A DNA stretch of 64,000 bases, taken from NCBI GenBank assembly GCA_964419275.1, contig CAYQOY010000001.1, positions 1-64,000 of the forward strand. Direction: 5' to 3'. The stretch is from JAKLIN01 sp964419275 (GTDB lineage Archaea; Nanobdellota; Nanobdellia; Pacearchaeales; GW2011-AR1). Shown piece by piece: positions 50,024-58,121 of this stretch. The stretch's first letter is position 1, and the number at the start of each line of letters is the position of its first letter. The translations under genes were made by a program, and so were the position numbers. A model generated the notes under the pieces. The model did not search any database. It worked only from the letters and a program-made list of their open reading frames with translations, and was not told the origin of the DNA.

Positions 50024-50653
50024 ATGAATAAAAAATTAGCTTTATTGATACTGTCTGATATTTTAATCGTCAGTAGTTTTGGACTCATTGGCCCGATATT
50101 TGCATTATTCATTAATCAAGACTTAAACGGGGGAGTTCTTTCTGCAGGAATTGCCACCGCAATTTATTGGGGGGTTAAATCTCCAATTCAGTTACCTCTT
50201 TCAAAATACTTGATAGATAAACACAAGAGAAAGACACAATTGCTTTTGATAGGGACTTTTTTGATGATAACTGTTCCTTTAATGTACGTTCTTGCTCAAG
50301 ACGTTAAGCTAATTTTTTTGGCACAAGCAGTTTATGGATTTGGGACAGCTTTAGCTTATCCTTCCTGGTTTAGCTTGTTTACAACTTATATGGACAAAAC
50401 GAAAAAAGGTTTTGAGTATTCTCTTTGGAGCACAAGCATAGGGTTGGGCTCTGGCGCAGCTGCATTTTTTGGAGCAAGTATAGCTAAAGTTCTCGGATTT
50501 CGTTCACTTTTCTTGGTAGTTGGAGCAATTGCTTTCACAGGATTTTTAATCTTGATAATTCTGGATAGAATCGAAAATAAGAAAGGCTTTGCTACCGAAA
50601 AAAAGAAAAATTTTCCAAAAAAAGTTCTTAATTTTTCCAAAATTAAAAAATAA
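50024..50653 (+). CDS. Half-size MFS-type transporter (six spans)
   Basis: A 209-residue protein that matches only the N-terminal six spans of a major facilitator: an opening SDILIVSSFGLIGPIFALFI, the loop DKHKRKTQ after span 2 (motif A region), and LVVGAIAFTGFLILIILDRI as span 6. It then ends in a basic tail and a normal stop, with the next gene 26 bases away. It could be a real six-span unit that dimerises or the remains of a truncated gene; no second half is visible downstream. Confidence 0.7.
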   Translation: MNKKLALLILSDILIVSSFGLIGPIFALFINQDLNGGVLSAGIATAIYWGVKSPIQLPLSKYLIDKHKRKTQLLLIGTFLMITVPLMYVLAQDVKLIFLAQAVYGFGTALAYPSWFSLFTTYMDKTKKGFEYSLWSTSIGLGSGAAAFFGASIAKVLGFRSLFLVVGAIAFTGFLILIILDRIENKKGFATEKKKNFPKKVLNFSKIKK

Positions 50654-50679
50654 AAATCAAATAAATAAAAATAATCAAA

Positions 50680-51201
50680 ATGAGATTATTTATTTCCTTG
50701 GACATTCCTGAAAAAATAAAAAAAGAAATTCTTGAGATTCAAAACAATCTGCCGGAATTTAAGGGCAAGAAAACCGAGAAACAAAATCTTCATTTAACTT
50801 TAAAGTTTCTAGGAGAAGTATCAGAGAGCAAACTAGAAGAAATCAAAAATAAGCTTTCTGAAATTAAACTTTCAGGGTTTAAAACAAAAATTTCTAAAAT
50901 AGGATTCTTTTCTAAATCTGAGATAAGGATAATTTGGCTTTCTATGGGTGATTGTGAGAAACTTCAAGAAGAAATCGATGAAAAATTAAAAGAAATTTTT
51001 CCAAAAGAAAAAAGATTTATGGGGCATTTGACTATTGCAAGAGTTAAATCTGTGAAGGATAAGAAAGGGTTCATAGAATATCTAAATAAAACAAAAATTT
51101 CCGAGATGGAGTTTTCAGTGAAAGAGTTTAACTTAATGCAGTCAATTCTCAAATCTTCTGGTCTAGATTATAAGGTTCTGAAATCTTATCCCTTGCTTTA
51201 A
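50680..51201 (+). CDS. thpR: RNA 2',3'-cyclic phosphodiesterase (2H family, ThpR)
   Basis: A 173-residue 2H phosphoesterase with both HxT motifs: LHLTLKFLG (H38, T40) and GHLTIARVKS (H116, T118). MRLFISLDIPEKIK is the usual start. It opens 2',3'-cyclic phosphates on RNA ends to 2'-phosphates and can ligate in reverse, probably in tRNA splicing or repair. Its stop codon overlaps the convergent ERCC4 nuclease gene by four bases. Confidence 0.9.
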   Translation: MRLFISLDIPEKIKKEILEIQNNLPEFKGKKTEKQNLHLTLKFLGEVSESKLEEIKNKLSEIKLSGFKTKISKIGFFSKSEIRIIWLSMGDCEKLQEEIDEKLKEIFPKEKRFMGHLTIARVKSVKDKKGFIEYLNKTKISEMEFSVKEFNLMQSILKSSGLDYKVLKSYPLL

Positions 51202-51896
51202 TTTTTTGGAGAGTATGTTTCTTCAATAAGTTTGAAGATTTCTGCTTTTTTGCCAATAACTTCATTTAATTGCTCTTGTGAAGCATTGGCAATGTTTTTT
51301 ATGGTTTTGAATTTTTCAAGAAGCTTCTTTGCTGTTTTGGGACCTATTCCCGGAAAACCCTCAATAATGAACTGAATCTGCTCGTTTTTGCTTAAAGATT
51401 TTCTAGAAATGTTTAGCGAGTTTTCTTTTTCTTTTTTTTGAAGAATAGTGAAAATGAATCTAGCTGTATCTTCTGGATTTTTTGTGAACAAAACAGGAAT
51501 TTTGTGTTTCAACATGATTGAAAGCAAGAAACCCCTTATGGAATTTGCATGAACCCCGGATTCGTGACTGTCAGAGTATAATTCTTGCTCGTAAATCCCC
51601 TCTATGACAAGAAGAGGCGACTCGTATTGCTTTAGCCCTTCTAACTGAGAAACCAATCTTTGGTTTATCATTGAAGAAATGAAATCTGAAACTGTTTTTC
51701 GTTCAATCGCAATTCCATTCACTAAATAATCCGCAACTTTTAGCTCTTTGAATTCTATTTCAATCCCTAACTTGGAAAGATTTGCCGGGACAAAAGAATT
51801 TTTCTCTCTGTAATCCACAATTACTTTCAGGGGTTCTCGGAAAGATTTATTCTCTTTTTTCTTTGAGAATATCTGTGAAAAATTGGAATTTTCCAT
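51198..51896 (-). CDS. ERCC4/XPF-type structure-specific nuclease
   Basis: A 232-residue nuclease from the ATG at 51896; a longer frame overlaps guaB and lacks domain sequence. The ERCC4 motif is complete: VIVDYRE (D28), ADYLVNGIAIERKTVSD with E65-R66-K67 and D71. A tandem helix-hairpin-helix follows (GFPGIGPKTAKKLLEKF, about 183-199). XPF/Mus81-type enzymes cut 3' flaps and fork structures. In many euryarchaea this domain is fused to the Hef helicase, which is a separate gene here (53040-54638). It is divergent from guaB. Confidence 0.9.
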   Translation of the reverse strand: MENSNFSQIFSKKKENKSFREPLKVIVDYREKNSFVPANLSKLGIEIEFKELKVADYLVNGIAIERKTVSDFISSMINQRLVSQLEGLKQYESPLLVIEGIYEQELYSDSHESGVHANSIRGFLLSIMLKHKIPVLFTKNPEDTARFIFTILQKKEKENSLNISRKSLSKNEQIQFIIEGFPGIGPKTAKKLLEKFKTIKNIANASQEQLNEVIGKKAEIFKLIEETYSPKN

Positions 51897-51917
51897 AGCG
51901 TTTTCATTGTGCTTGAG

Positions 51918-51957
51918 TTTAATTATATTTTTATACTCTAAAAAACTGAGATTTTTC
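51918..51957 (+). promoter_or_regulatory. guaB promoter (divergent with ERCC4 gene)
   Basis: ATTATATTTTTATACTC around 51921-51937 is a TATA-like box about 25 bases before the GTG at 51958, so guaB is near-leaderless. The 61-base gap must also hold the promoter of the ERCC4 nuclease gene. This supports the short starts chosen for both genes. Confidence 0.55.
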
Positions 51958-53010
51958 GTGGCAAGAATAATTGGAAAAGGATACACTTTTGATGATGTTT
52001 TGGTTATTCCTAAGTATAACAAAGTTGTTTCCAGAAAAGATGTTGTATTGAAAACGCGCGTCACAAAAAATCATTTTTTAGATATGCCTTTGGTGGCTTC
52101 TAATATGGATACTGTTTGCGAGGCTAAGATGGCTATCGCTTTTGGAAGAATGGGGGGATTAGGAATTTTGCATAGATTTTGTTTAATCGAAGAGCAGTGC
52201 TCCTGGGTTAAAGAGGTGAAAAAAGCAGGATTGCTTTGCGCAGCAGCTGTTGGCTTGAAAGATTTAGAACAAAGAGTCAGCGCTCTTGTTGAATCAGGAG
52301 TTGACATTCTTGTTTTAGATGTTGCACATGGGCATTCCAAATATGTTGGAAAAGCATTGGATTGGATAAAAGAAAAATATCCAAAAAAAGATGTAATGGT
52401 TGGAAATATTGCAACAAAAGATGCAGCTGAATACTTCATCAGCAAAGGTGCAGATGCGCTTAAGGTAGGAATAGGCCCTGGTTCTTTGTGCACAACAAGG
52501 ATTATGACTGGCGCAGGAGTTCCCCAATTAACTGCAATTATGGATGTTTATGAAGCTAGTCAAGGAAGAGTTCCTATCTGCGCAGACGGGGGAATAAGAA
52601 TTCCGGGAGATTTAACCAAAGCAATTGGAGCAGGCGCAGATACAATTATGGTTGGAAGCATTATCGCAGGAACTGATGAAACCCCTGGAGAAATTATTGA
52701 AGATGAAAAGGGAAAATATAAAATTTATAGGGGAATGGCAAGTTATGAAGCAACAATCAAAAGATATGAAATGGATGGAAAAAAGAAAGATGAAATAATA
52801 AGTGTTGAAGGAGAAAAAACAAAAGTTAAATTCAATGGGCCTGTTGAGCCAATCTTAAAAAAATTCCTTGGAGGGTTAGCTTCAGGAATGACTTATGTTG
52901 GAGCAGATTGTATTGAAAAGTTAAAAGGGAAAGCTGATTTCATCGAAGTCAGTAATGCTGGATATATTGAAGGAACAGCACACAAGTTTAGAGAGATGAA
53001 TAAAATTTAG
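51958..53010 (+). CDS. guaB: IMP dehydrogenase/GMP-reductase-type enzyme without CBS domains
   Basis: A 350-residue TIM barrel from GTG 51958; upstream codons are hydrophobic and lie in the promoter. GKGYTFDDVLVIPKYN is the classical start, ADALKVGIGPGSLCTTR puts the catalytic cysteine at 178, CADGGIRIPGDLTKAIGAGA is the phosphate-binding strand, and MASYEATIKRY begins the flap. The CBS pair usually inserted after strand 2 is absent, so length is nearer GMP reductase. The Glu/Thr pattern fits IMP dehydrogenase, but GMP reductase cannot be fully excluded. Confidence 0.85.
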   Translation: MARIIGKGYTFDDVLVIPKYNKVVSRKDVVLKTRVTKNHFLDMPLVASNMDTVCEAKMAIAFGRMGGLGILHRFCLIEEQCSWVKEVKKAGLLCAAAVGLKDLEQRVSALVESGVDILVLDVAHGHSKYVGKALDWIKEKYPKKDVMVGNIATKDAAEYFISKGADALKVGIGPGSLCTTRIMTGAGVPQLTAIMDVYEASQGRVPICADGGIRIPGDLTKAIGAGADTIMVGSIIAGTDETPGEIIEDEKGKYKIYRGMASYEATIKRYEMDGKKKDEIISVEGEKTKVKFNGPVEPILKKFLGGLASGMTYVGADCIEKLKGKADFIEVSNAGYIEGTAHKFREMNKI

Positions 53011-53039
53011 TTCTAATTTATTTTTTAAATTGATTATTT

Positions 53040-54638
53040 TTAATCTAATTTGTCTAATGTTGTTTGCTTTTCAGATTTTTCTTTTAATGTTTCTTGAGAG
53101 TTATCTTCAGAAAAAATATCCATTCCGTTAGTCATATCTTTTTTAATGGAGCTTATTGCTGTTTGCATCTTTTTTTCTCTAGCTCTGGAAACATAATAAA
53201 AAGATTCATCCCTAGTAGCTTTGGTTATCATAATCATCAGTTTTCCCGGTTTAAGTCTAGCTGTTCTTCCTGCTCTTTGAATTGTACGAATTGCAGAAGC
53301 AACAGGCTCATAGAAAATAACAACACTGACCTCAGGGATATCCAAGCCCTCTTCTCCAATAGAAGTAGCGCAAAGGACATTTAATTCTCCAGAAGAAAAA
53401 TCTACAATCATTCTTTTTTGTTCTTTTTGACTTAAGCCTTCCCCTTTCTTTTTTGTTTGCCCAATGAAAACACCTGCTTTTATTCCAGAAATTTTATTTA
53501 ATGTTTTTGAAATCTGAAGAGCTGTGTCTCGGAATTGAGAAAACACAATTATCTTTGCAGAAGAATTCTTTGTTTTTTCGAATTCAACTATTTCGGCAAG
53601 CTTGTTTATTTTTGGATGTTCAATTCCTTTTTTCAAAAGTTCTGCAGAGCGAATAAATGCAAGATTCATCTCTGGGCGTTTCATTAGCTGCTGAACTCCC
53701 TTGCTTTTCATTTTCGCAGCCTGGTCAAATAAGTCTGCAAGATAATCATGGAATCCTTTAAGAGTCTGAGTTTCAAGAAGTTCAATCGCATGCTGAAGTT
53801 TGATTGCACTAGCGCAAGAAGACGCACCTTTCATCACATTGAAATTTTTATTTCCCTTTGAAAGCGAGTTCATAATTCTTTTTTGAAGAAGAATAAGATT
53901 TGTTTTTGTTGGAGCCTCAAATAAAAGATGCCTAGATTTGAGTTCATCGATGTAAATATCATTAACTTGTTTCATCATCCTTCTTATTTCTTCAATCTCT
54001 GAAGGAAGTTCGACAACAACTTTTTCAAATTCTCTTTCTTGAAGATTATGCTTTACATCTTCACTTTCACGAGTCCTTAGCTCAACTTCTTCAATAGAAA
54101 GATTTTTGCAAATCTCTTTTATCTTTGAAACTTCGCTTCCCGGAGAAGCGGTTAATCCTAAAATTCTGGGGTGTTGTGAGGTTTCTTTGTATTTTTGAGC
54201 AACATAAGTGTAATCGTAATTTTTCATGCATCTGTGCGCTTCATCTTCCACTAAAAGGCAAACATCGCTTAAATCATAAAGTTTTTTTTTCAAATCATTT
54301 GCAATACATTGAGGTGTTGAAAAAATTATGTCTGCAGTTTTCCAAATTTTTTTTCTTTGGTCTGCCTTAACTGTTCCTGTGAAAAGTTGCAAATCTCCGA
54401 AAAGTTCAGAAAGATGGCTTGTGAAAAAATTTAAATGTTGTTCTGCTAGAGGGCGGGTAGGGGCTAAAAATAAAACTTTTTCTCCTGGAAATTGTTTCAT
54501 TCTTTGAATCGCAAGCATTAATGCAATCAAAGTTTTACCTAATCCTGTTGGAAGGACAACCAAGCAGTTTTTTTCAAGACAGCTTTCTAATATCTTTTGT
54601 TGATAATCCCTAGGGGATATGTCTTTTAAAAATTCCAT
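53040..54638 (-). CDS. Hef-like SF2 helicase (FANCM/Hef family, nuclease part missing)
   Basis: A 532-residue SF2 helicase. Walker A is VLPTGLGKTLIAL (30-36), the DEAH box is VEDEAHRCM (132-135), an intervening helical domain separates the halves, and motif V-VI is GEEGLDIPEV with QRAGRTAR. The C-terminus ends in a Lys/Glu tail at 532. Canonical Hef adds an ERCC4 nuclease; here that is the gene at 51198-51896, with guaB between. It would remodel stalled forks or branched DNA. Confidence 0.88.
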   Translation of the reverse strand: MEFLKDISPRDYQQKILESCLEKNCLVVLPTGLGKTLIALMLAIQRMKQFPGEKVLFLAPTRPLAEQHLNFFTSHLSELFGDLQLFTGTVKADQRKKIWKTADIIFSTPQCIANDLKKKLYDLSDVCLLVEDEAHRCMKNYDYTYVAQKYKETSQHPRILGLTASPGSEVSKIKEICKNLSIEEVELRTRESEDVKHNLQEREFEKVVVELPSEIEEIRRMMKQVNDIYIDELKSRHLLFEAPTKTNLILLQKRIMNSLSKGNKNFNVMKGASSCASAIKLQHAIELLETQTLKGFHDYLADLFDQAAKMKSKGVQQLMKRPEMNLAFIRSAELLKKGIEHPKINKLAEIVEFEKTKNSSAKIIVFSQFRDTALQISKTLNKISGIKAGVFIGQTKKKGEGLSQKEQKRMIVDFSSGELNVLCATSIGEEGLDIPEVSVVIFYEPVASAIRTIQRAGRTARLKPGKLMIMITKATRDESFYYVSRAREKKMQTAISSIKKDMTNGMDIFSEDNSQETLKEKSEKQTTLDKLD

Positions 54639-54655
54639 TTTATTCTACAAAAAGT

Positions 54656-55288
54656 TTAGATTATAAATATACTGAAAAAGAATCCAATAAAAATAAGAGC
54701 CACTAAAAATATCCATAAAGAAAGATTTCCAAAAAAGATTTTATTTCCGTCCAAATTTGAAACAGGAATCATATTGAACAACGCGTAGAAAATATTAATC
54801 CTTGAAAATTCAGGGAATCCGAATAAGTATCCTATTAAAGCGAGTAATAGATTCATTGCAATCCCTGATGCTGCAATCCATCCAATTTCCTCTTCTGCCA
54901 TTTCTGAGAATTTGTATAATCCATGCCTTCTGGCAGCCTTGTAAGCTTCAGGTTCTGTGTCAAAAACTAAACAAGCCATCCAGATAAAAATATTTATCGG
55001 AAAGAAAAACATCTTAAAAATAATTGGCATAACAATTCCTCCGGGAATTGGTTGAGTGAAATGGAATTCTTTTCTGAATCCGTATCTATATATCTCCCAT
55101 ATTTTTATTTTAATTTTAGCGTCAAAGAAATAAGCAACTATTTTTTTGGCAAGAATATTCAAAAAAGACACAAGAAAAAAAGAGACAAACAAAGAGAAGT
55201 AAACTTGTTTCCCTCCAAAAGGATTCATTAAGAAGCTGATGATAACTGAAACTAATAAAATGCTGGTAATCTCTTTTATGCTAAACAT
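54656..55288 (-). CDS. M50/site-2-protease-like membrane protein lacking the HExxH motif
   Basis: A 210-residue protein with about five membrane spans. In active relatives the second span carries HELxHK, but here the position reads NILAKK (44-49), so both zinc histidines and the glutamate are gone. The later motif NMIPVSNLDGNKIFFGN keeps the LDG aspartate (D180) of the N/S-x-x-P-x-x-x-LDG motif. EEEIGWIAASGIAMNLLLAL precedes it, as in the family. It is probably an inactive protease acting as a binding protein. Confidence 0.65.
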   Translation of the reverse strand: MFSIKEITSILLVSVIISFLMNPFGGKQVYFSLFVSFFLVSFLNILAKKIVAYFFDAKIKIKIWEIYRYGFRKEFHFTQPIPGGIVMPIIFKMFFFPINIFIWMACLVFDTEPEAYKAARRHGLYKFSEMAEEEIGWIAASGIAMNLLLALIGYLFGFPEFSRINIFYALFNMIPVSNLDGNKIFFGNLSLWIFLVALIFIGFFFSIFII

Positions 55289-55364
55289 GTTTCACTTAAG
55301 CTAGAGATTTTTATAAACTTATTCTTTAATTTAATTTAAACCTCCCTCGCAGCTATTCAAATAT

Positions 55365-55393
55365 CCGTTGATGTTATAGATAACAAATAACGG
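55365..55393. promoter_or_regulatory. Nested inverted repeat before the PRC-barrel gene
   Basis: CCGTT and AACGG flank an inner GTTAT-AG-ATAAC, so the 29 bases can form a nested hairpin or bind a dimer. It lies just upstream of a TATA-like TATTTAAAT near 55399 and 35 bases before the ATG. It may be an operator for the following operon. Confidence 0.4.
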
Positions 55394-55427
55394 AAAAGTA
55401 TTTAAATCGTTTACATTAATTTAATGT

Positions 55428-55709
55428 ATGAAAATCAAAAAAATTACAGAGGTTTTGGGTGTAAAAGTTTACACAGATTCTGGAGATTACTTCGGAGAGA
55501 TTGAAGAAGCAAATCTTTACGAAAATAAGATAGATGGTTGGAAAATAAGAGTTGGCGGAGGCATAGCTTCTCTTATTGGAGGCGCTAAAGGAGTTATAAT
55601 TCCTCACCAGTTTGTTAAGGCTATGAGTGATATTATCATAATAAACTCTTCTGCATTACCAAGTCCAGCTGAACCAGGATTTGAAGAAATGACCGAAGAC
55701 TTAATGTAA
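55428..55709 (+). CDS. PRC-barrel domain protein
   Basis: A 93-residue small beta-barrel: ITEVLGVKVYTDSGDYFGEI, a strand WKIRVGGGIASLIGG and the closing GVIIPHQFVKAMSDIIIIN. The last 20 residues are acidic. It is the first gene of the pilus-like locus, one base before the first membrane protein. PRC-barrels in archaea can be adapters for RNA or division proteins; the link to pili is only context. Confidence 0.75.
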   Translation: MKIKKITEVLGVKVYTDSGDYFGEIEEANLYENKIDGWKIRVGGGIASLIGGAKGVIIPHQFVKAMSDIIIINSSALPSPAEPGFEEMTEDLM

Positions 55710-55710
55710 G

Positions 55711-56226
55711 ATGGCTGCTGAAGAAACTATATTTTTGCAACACTGGTTATTTACCAAATTCCTACTTCCTTTCTTATTAGTATTTTTAATTGCATTTGCT
55801 TTATTGGAGAAGACTAAAGTCCTTGGAGAGGGTAACAAACAGTTAAACGCATTAGTTTCTTTTGTAATTGGATTTATTTTTGTTGGAGTTGCTGGACCTG
55901 CTTTGATGGTAAGCAATTTAATGCTTTTCTTGAGCGTCGCTTTGGTTATAGTTTTTGTAACTTTACTGATTTGGGGCGCAGTTAGTGGAAAAGCGGATTT
56001 AAGCATAGTCACTAATAACAAAGTTGCAATTATAGTGTTGTTTGCTTTGGTTATTCTTTCAATTGTTTATGCTAGTCTTTGGGCAGCAGGAATAGAGATA
56101 GACAAGTTCATTATAGATCCTTTATTTAATCAGTCTGGTAGTGAGGCAATTTGGACAAATGTAGGATTTGTTGTAATAATTGCCTTGGCACTTGCTTTGG
56201 TTTTAAGAGGAAAAGCTAGCTCTTAA
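55711..56226 (+). CDS. Four- to five-span membrane protein of the pilus-like locus
   Basis: A 171-residue hydrophobic protein. FLLPFLLVFLIAFALLEKTK and FVIGFIFVGVAGPALMVSNL are clear spans, with two or three more. The first span and following EKTKVLG resemble FLLLFALIFGVLSKLE in the next gene, so the two are related. Function is unknown. The conserved pairing next to a secretion ATPase suggests a membrane part of the pilus or secretion machine. Confidence 0.55.
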   Translation: MAAEETIFLQHWLFTKFLLPFLLVFLIAFALLEKTKVLGEGNKQLNALVSFVIGFIFVGVAGPALMVSNLMLFLSVALVIVFVTLLIWGAVSGKADLSIVTNNKVAIIVLFALVILSIVYASLWAAGIEIDKFIIDPLFNQSGSEAIWTNVGFVVIIALALALVLRGKASS

Positions 56227-56275
56227 TTTTATATTTTCTCGAAACATATTTAAATAATAATCCCTATTTTTTTTC

Positions 56276-56881
56276 ATGATTGAGAGGTTAATTTTTTTAG
56301 CAGCTTTTGTTGGCGCTGAAAGTTCTGGAAACTCAATAGGCACTTTTTTAGAGAATGCCGGATTTTACAGTTATATCCTCCCCTTCTTGCTTTTATTTGC
56401 TTTAATTTTTGGAGTTCTTTCTAAGTTAGAATTATTCAAAGATAACAAGGGAGTTATAGTATTAATTGCAATGAGTGTTTCACTGATGGCGTTGCAAGTG
56501 CCTTTAGTTCCAAAATTCTTTGCAGAATTATTTCCTAAAGTCGGAGTCGGACTTTCAATCATCTTAGGAGTACTAATCTTGTTTGGGATGTTTATTGATA
56601 AAAATAAGCAATGGATATTGTACATACTCTTAGCGATAGGAGCAATCATCACTGCAGTGGTTGTTTATCCTAGTTTTAGCGATGTGTTTGGCATAAAAAG
56701 TTCTGCTTCTAGTTATGATATTGGAGTTATTTTAGGATGGGTTTTAGTGGGAATTGTTGTTTTGATTGCAATTGCCGCAATCGTGGGATGGAAGCTTCCT
56801 GTTCCAAAAAGTTCAGAAAAATCTAGTTCACAACAGCCATATCACCCTTATTTATTTTATCCTCCTGCTCAATCTTCTTAA
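56276..56881 (+). CDS. Multi-span membrane protein, paralogue of the preceding gene
   Basis: A 201-residue protein with about five hydrophobic segments: YSYILPFLLLFALIFGVL, VIVLIAMSVSLMAL, a central ILGVLILFGMFI, then ILYILLAIGAIITAVVV, and VLVGIVVLIAIAAIVGW. A Ser/Pro/Tyr-rich tail follows. Its span 1 region resembles the preceding gene. Its promoter is probably separate (TATTTAAATAAT about 25 bases before the ATG). It is convergent with the coiled-coil gene that follows. Confidence 0.5.
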   Translation: MIERLIFLAAFVGAESSGNSIGTFLENAGFYSYILPFLLLFALIFGVLSKLELFKDNKGVIVLIAMSVSLMALQVPLVPKFFAELFPKVGVGLSIILGVLILFGMFIDKNKQWILYILLAIGAIITAVVVYPSFSDVFGIKSSASSYDIGVILGWVLVGIVVLIAIAAIVGWKLPVPKSSEKSSSQQPYHPYLFYPPAQSS

Positions 56882-56889
56882 TTTTTTAA

Positions 56890-57705
56890 TTAACTTCTTT
56901 TTCTTAATTTTTGCGCAGGGTCAACTCTATTTGGCTTTTGAAAAGAATTCTCTGCTAAGTCCATTAAAGGATTAAGAGTTTTGCTAAAAGATTCTTGCAT
57001 CATGGACATTTCTTTTTTTATTCCTTCAAGTGTGCTAGAATAAGAGCCAACTTTATCTAGAATTGCGATTTGTAACTTGTCTAATGTCAAATCAATTCTT
57101 TTGACTCTTTCTGAAATGTAATCTATTCTTGTCTGGGCCAATGTTTTGAATTCTTCTAATTCATCTAATCTTTTTCTTATTTCAGCAGTTTTTTCTGAGA
57201 CAACTTGCTGGGCAATATCTATCAAAGTCTCTGTGCTTGTGTTGGGCGCATATCCGGAATAAGCTTGCTGAGCGTAAGGATCTTGATACTGTTCAGGGGC
57301 ATAACCCTCTTGAGGATAAGATTGTTGAGGAACAGCAAGATAATTATCTTGTGCAGCGGGAGTGTAAGTCTCTTGAGGAGAATAATAATCTTTAGGTTCT
57401 GGAGATTGAGTTTTGTAATTTACAGAAGGAGAATAACTTTCTTCTTGTTCTTCGTTTTCCGGAGCGTATCTTTCTTTAGAAGATTTTTCTGGCAGAGAAT
57501 AAAACTCTTGAGGAGCATAATCTTCATTCTGAGGAGGAACAAGTGAGTCCCCTCTTATTCCTGTTACTGCAGCCTTTATGCTTGCTTGATTAAGCGCGTC
57601 ACTTATTGCTTTTGGTGAGATTCCTTGTTCTCTAAGATTGTAAATAATATCTTCGTCGTTCATTCCTTCTTCTCTCATTTTTGTTACTTGTTCTAGTGTT
57701 CCCAT
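56890..57705 (-). CDS. UBA-like/coiled-coil protein with Tyr-Pro-Gln-rich linker
   Basis: A 271-residue cytoplasmic protein. Residues 10-45 form a three-helix UBA-like motif (GMNDEDIIYNLREQGISPKA). Residues 55-155 are low-complexity, rich in Tyr, Pro, Gln, Glu and Ser with repeated YAP and YSP units. The last 110 residues are a coiled coil (VSEKTAEIRKRLDELEEFK). It lies one base after the next coiled-coil gene. A role as a cytoplasmic adapter of the pilus machine is inference. Confidence 0.6.
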   Translation of the reverse strand: MGTLEQVTKMREEGMNDEDIIYNLREQGISPKAISDALNQASIKAAVTGIRGDSLVPPQNEDYAPQEFYSLPEKSSKERYAPENEEQEESYSPSVNYKTQSPEPKDYYSPQETYTPAAQDNYLAVPQQSYPQEGYAPEQYQDPYAQQAYSGYAPNTSTETLIDIAQQVVSEKTAEIRKRLDELEEFKTLAQTRIDYISERVKRIDLTLDKLQIAILDKVGSYSSTLEGIKKEMSMMQESFSKTLNPLMDLAENSFQKPNRVDPAQKLRKRS

Positions 57706-57706
57706 T

Positions 57707-58027
57707 TTATTGTATTAATTGTCTTCTTTCCAAAGGTTGAAACATTCTCGCTTGCTTAGTTAATATCTCTAAATCTTCTTTTCTTGCAAATTTAGATAAC
57801 TCTCCTGAAAGAGTTTCTAAAAAAGATACCATCCTGTTTACTTCTTGTTTAAGGAGTTCAACATCTTTTTTTAATGTTAAAACTTCTTGTTTGGTTTTTT
57901 CTCTGGTTTCAATAAGATTTTTTCCTATTAAAATCATTTGATTTTTCAGCGTTCTTTGTTTGTCATCTAAATCTGTTAATGCGCTGTTAATTCCTTGCAT
58001 ATCTGATGGTTCTGTTTGATTATTCAC
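57707..58027 (-). CDS. Coiled-coil protein next to the pilus ATPase
   Basis: A 106-residue almost wholly coiled-coil protein (KKDVELLKQEVNRMVSFLET) with a helix FARKEDLEILTKQARMF near the end. Its start faces the ATPase start, 94 bases away. It resembles the small coiled-coil proteins that accompany archaeal FlaI-type ATPases, but no family is certain. Start codons of both genes share the divergent promoter region. Confidence 0.6.
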   Translation of the reverse strand: MNNQTEPSDMQGINSALTDLDDKQRTLKNQMILIGKNLIETREKTKQEVLTLKKDVELLKQEVNRMVSFLETLSGELSKFARKEDLEILTKQARMFQPLERRQLIQ

Positions 58028-58121
58028 GTTATTTAAAAAATGCTAAACTAGTTTAAAATTGTTTTGTTTGTTGAGGTTAATTAATCAATAAAGTTTTAAA
58101 TCAGAATATCTTAATTTTATT

